From Comamonadaceae bacterium 2PF (GTDB lineage Bacteria; Pseudomonadota; Gammaproteobacteria; Burkholderiales; Burkholderiaceae_C): 64,000 bases of DNA. The position numbers and the translations under genes are program-made. Each line of letters begins with the position of its first letter. Position 1 is the first letter of the stretch. Below, in pieces: positions 61,667 to 64,000 of this stretch. The stretch covers positions 1 through 64,000 of the forward strand of contig SCMV01000002.1 in the NCBI GenBank assembly GCA_005502875.1, read 5' to 3'. Under the pieces are notes generated by a model. The model was not told where the DNA came from, did not search any database, and saw only the letters and a list, made by a program, of their open reading frames with translations.

Positions 61667-64000
61667 ATGATGCAGCAGTTCAGGTCGAACTCGTACCTGT
61701 TCGGGGGCAACGCCCCATACGTGGAAGAGTTGTACGAGGCCTACCTCGACAACCCAGGTTCCGTCCCCGACAACTGGCGCGCGTACTTTGATGCGCTCCA
61801 AAACGTCCCTGCATCTGACGGCACGGATCACCGAGATGTGGCGCATGCCCCGGTGGTCGAGTCGTTCGCTCAACGCGCGAAGGCCAATGCCTTCATGGTC
61901 AAGACCAGTTCGGCCGACCTCGCTGTCGCCCGCAAACAGGTTCATGTCCAGTCGCTGATCGCCGCTTACCGATTCCTGGGTTCTCGCTGGGCCGATCTCG
62001 ACCCCCTCAAGCGCCAGGAGCGCACCCGGATCCCCGAGCTTGATCCGTCCTTCTACGACTTCACCGAGTCGGACATGGACATCACGTTCTCGGCGACCAA
62101 CACCTACTTCACCAAGGCCGAGCACATGACCCTGCGCGAAATCGTGCAGGCCTTGCGTGAGACGTACTGCGGCAGCATTGGCGCCGAGTACATGCACATC
62201 ACCGACCCCACCGAAAAACGCTGGTGGCAGGAACGCCTGGAGTCCATCCGCTCCAAGCCGACCTTCAGTGCCGAGAAGAAAAAGCACATCCTCGAGCGCC
62301 TGACGGCCGCTGAAGGTCTGGAGCGATTCCTCCACACCAAATACGTCGGCCAAAAGCGCTTTTCGCTGGAAGGCGGTGAATCCTTCATCGCTTCGATGGA
62401 CGAGCTCATCCAGCGCGCCGGCGAAAAGGGCGTGCAGGAAATCGTCATCGGCATGGCCCACCGCGGCCGCCTGAACGTGCTGGTCAACACCCTGGGCAAG
62501 CAGCCCAAGGACCTGTTCTCCGAGTTCGAGCACACCGCTCCCGAGAACCTGACCGCCGGCGACGTCAAGTACCACCAGGGCTTCTCGAGCGACGTGACCA
62601 CCCCTGGCGGTCCCGTCCACCTCTCGCTGTCCTTCAACCCCTCGCACCTGGAAATCGTCAACCCGGTGATCGAGGGCTCGGTCAAGGCCCGGATGGACCG
62701 CCGCGGTGACACCAAGGGCACGCAAGTGCTGCCCGTGCAGGTGCACGGTGACGCGGCTTTCGCTGGCCAGGGCGTCGTGATGGAAACGCTGGCGCTGGCC
62801 CAGACCCGTGGTTACTACACCGGCGGCACCGTCCACATCGTCATCAACAACCAGATCGGCTTCACCACCTCCGACCCGCGTGACACCCGCTCGACGCTGT
62901 ACTGCTCGGACGTGGTCAAGATGATCGAAGCCCCGGTGCTTCACGTCAACGGCGACGACCCTGAAGCCGTCGTGCTGGCCACGCAGTTGGCCCTGGACTA
63001 CCGGCAGGAGTTCAACAAGGACGTGGTGGTCGACATCGTGTGTTTCCGCAAGCTCGGCCACAACGAGCAGGACACGCCCTCGATGACCCAGCCGCTGATG
63101 TACAAGAAGATCGGTCAGCACCCTGGCACCCGCAAGGTGTATGGCGACAAGCTGGTCGGCGGCGGCACCTTGGGTGAGACCGGCCCGGACGACATGGTCA
63201 AGGCCTACCGTGCCGCCATGGAAGCAGGCAAGCACACGGTTGACCCGGTGCTGACCAACTTCAAGAGCAAGTACGCGGTTGACTGGACGCCCTTCCTGAA
63301 CAAGAAGTGGACCGACTCCGCCGACACGGCACTGCCGCTGGCCGAGTTCCGTCGCCTGGCCGAACGCATCACCACCATCCCTGCCAACTTCAAGCTGCAC
63401 CCGCTGGTGCAGAAGGTGGTCGATGACCGCGCGGCCATGGGCCGTGGCGAGGTCAACGTCGACTGGGGCATGGGCGAGCACATGGCTTTTGCCTCGCTGG
63501 TGGCCTCGGGCTACCCGGTGCGCCTGTCGGGTGAGGACTGCGGCCGAGGCACCTTCACCCACCGCCATTCGGTGCTGCACGATCAGAACCGCGAGAAGTT
63601 CGACGAAGGCACCTACGTGCCCCTGCAGCACATCGCTGACAACCAGGCTCCGTTCGTTGTCATCGACTCGATCCTGTCCGAAGAGGCCGTTCTGGGCTTC
63701 GAGTACGGCTATGCCGGCTCCGACCCGAACACCCTGGTGATCTGGGAAGCGCAGTTCGGCGACTTTGCCAATGGCGCCCAGGTCGTGATCGACCAGTTCA
63801 TCGCCTCTGGCGAGGTGAAGTGGGGCCGCTCCAACGGCCTGACCTTGATGCTGCCGCACGGCTACGAAGGCCAGGGCCCGGAGCACAGCTCGGCCCGCCT
63901 GGAGCGCTTCATGCAGCTGGCCGCCGACAACAACATGCAGATCGTTCAGCCGACCTCGGCATCGCAGATCTTCCATGTGCTGCGTCGCCAGATGGTGCGC
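61667..64000 (+). CDS. sucA: 2-oxoglutarate dehydrogenase E1 component, 3' end outside window
   Basis: Thiamine-diphosphate decarboxylase of the TCA-cycle complex. 778 codons from ATG 61667 (or the next ATG), open at the window end. The N-terminal helix start is MMQQFRSNSYLFGGNAPYVE. Later motifs include EIVIGMAHRGRLNVLVNTL and DIVCFRKLGHNEQDTPSMTQ of the catalytic core. sucB and lpd should follow outside the window. Confidence 0.97.
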   Translation, partial: MMQQFRSNSYLFGGNAPYVEELYEAYLDNPGSVPDNWRAYFDALQNVPASDGTDHRDVAHAPVVESFAQRAKANAFMVKTSSADLAVARKQVHVQSLIAAYRFLGSRWADLDPLKRQERTRIPELDPSFYDFTESDMDITFSATNTYFTKAEHMTLREIVQALRETYCGSIGAEYMHITDPTEKRWWQERLESIRSKPTFSAEKKKHILERLTAAEGLERFLHTKYVGQKRFSLEGGESFIASMDELIQRAGEKGVQEIVIGMAHRGRLNVLVNTLGKQPKDLFSEFEHTAPENLTAGDVKYHQGFSSDVTTPGGPVHLSLSFNPSHLEIVNPVIEGSVKARMDRRGDTKGTQVLPVQVHGDAAFAGQGVVMETLALAQTRGYYTGGTVHIVINNQIGFTTSDPRDTRSTLYCSDVVKMIEAPVLHVNGDDPEAVVLATQLALDYRQEFNKDVVVDIVCFRKLGHNEQDTPSMTQPLMYKKIGQHPGTRKVYGDKLVGGGTLGETGPDDMVKAYRAAMEAGKHTVDPVLTNFKSKYAVDWTPFLNKKWTDSADTALPLAEFRRLAERITTIPANFKLHPLVQKVVDDRAAMGRGEVNVDWGMGEHMAFASLVASGYPVRLSGEDCGRGTFTHRHSVLHDQNREKFDEGTYVPLQHIADNQAPFVVIDSILSEEAVLGFEYGYAGSDPNTLVIWEAQFGDFANGAQVVIDQFIASGEVKWGRSNGLTLMLPHGYEGQGPEHSSARLERFMQLAADNNMQIVQPTSASQIFHVLRRQMVR

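Noticed and set aside
61514-63976. Open frame of about 820 codons antisense to sucA
   Set aside because: Shadow of the sucA coding strand, which carries the conserved E1 motifs.

Overview
The window is ordinary chromosome from a high-GC betaproteobacterium, most likely Burkholderiales (Comamonadaceae or a Leptothrix/Aquabacterium-like relative). The signs are long antisense open frames in every gene (typical of high GC), the block exbB-exbD-lpxK-trm112-kdsB-adk with xseA divergent, dnaG-rpoD, smpB-ratA-ratB, guaB-guaA, and a tandem glycine riboswitch ahead of gcvT-gcvH-gcvP. No tRNA, rRNA, CRISPR array, prophage or insertion sequence was seen.

Layout. 1-2350: a hybrid sensor kinase cut by the window edge. 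2517-7495: glycine cleavage operon gcvT-gcvH-gcvP read leftwards under a two-aptamer glycine riboswitch. 7518-10358: PEP carboxylase. 10475-16359: a C4-dicarboxylate-type TRAP transporter (dctP, dctQ, dctM) with a divergent sensor kinase/response regulator pair. 16407-23615: housekeeping and small genes (arfB, YCII, VOC, rimO, metC, a PF10118 protein, smpB, ratA, ratB, a DUF4124 protein). 23755-28252: guaB, an MFS transporter and guaA, each gua gene followed by a clear terminator. 28290-33191: a run of small leftward accessory genes (MAPEG, PaiB-like, two GNATs, cupin, GFA, VOC, DUF2059, an unrecognised secreted protein), visibly more A/T-rich in its last part. 33410-42141: tadA, a quinone reductase-like protein with its MerR regulator, RNase H, ETF:ubiquinone oxidoreductase, SDR, thioesterase, 3-oxoacid CoA-transferase and a sensor kinase. 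42144-50156: H-NOX nitric-oxide sensor, rmuC, ferrochelatase, a giant multi-PAS hybrid kinase and an adenylate cyclase-FHA protein. 50285-54893: rpoD and dnaG. 55013-58925: adk, kdsB, trm112, lpxK, exbD, exbB. 59308-64000: xseA, sodB and the 5' part of sucA.

How the genes work together. Central carbon and one-carbon flow are prominent: dicarboxylate uptake, PEP carboxylase, glycine cleavage, acyl/acetoacetyl-CoA handling, ETF-QO and 2-oxoglutarate dehydrogenase. Signalling is dense: four histidine kinases, one response regulator, an H-NOX and a cyclase. The most striking item is the H-NOX gene followed by a kinase whose N-terminus looks like the HNOBA domain and coiled coil of animal soluble guanylate cyclase. 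I saw no convincing wholly new system. The best leads are that NO-sensing pair, the terminator-like hairpin abutting the ppc start, several orphan operators, a pair of DnaA-box-like sites between exbB and xseA, and the RG-rich linker of DnaG.
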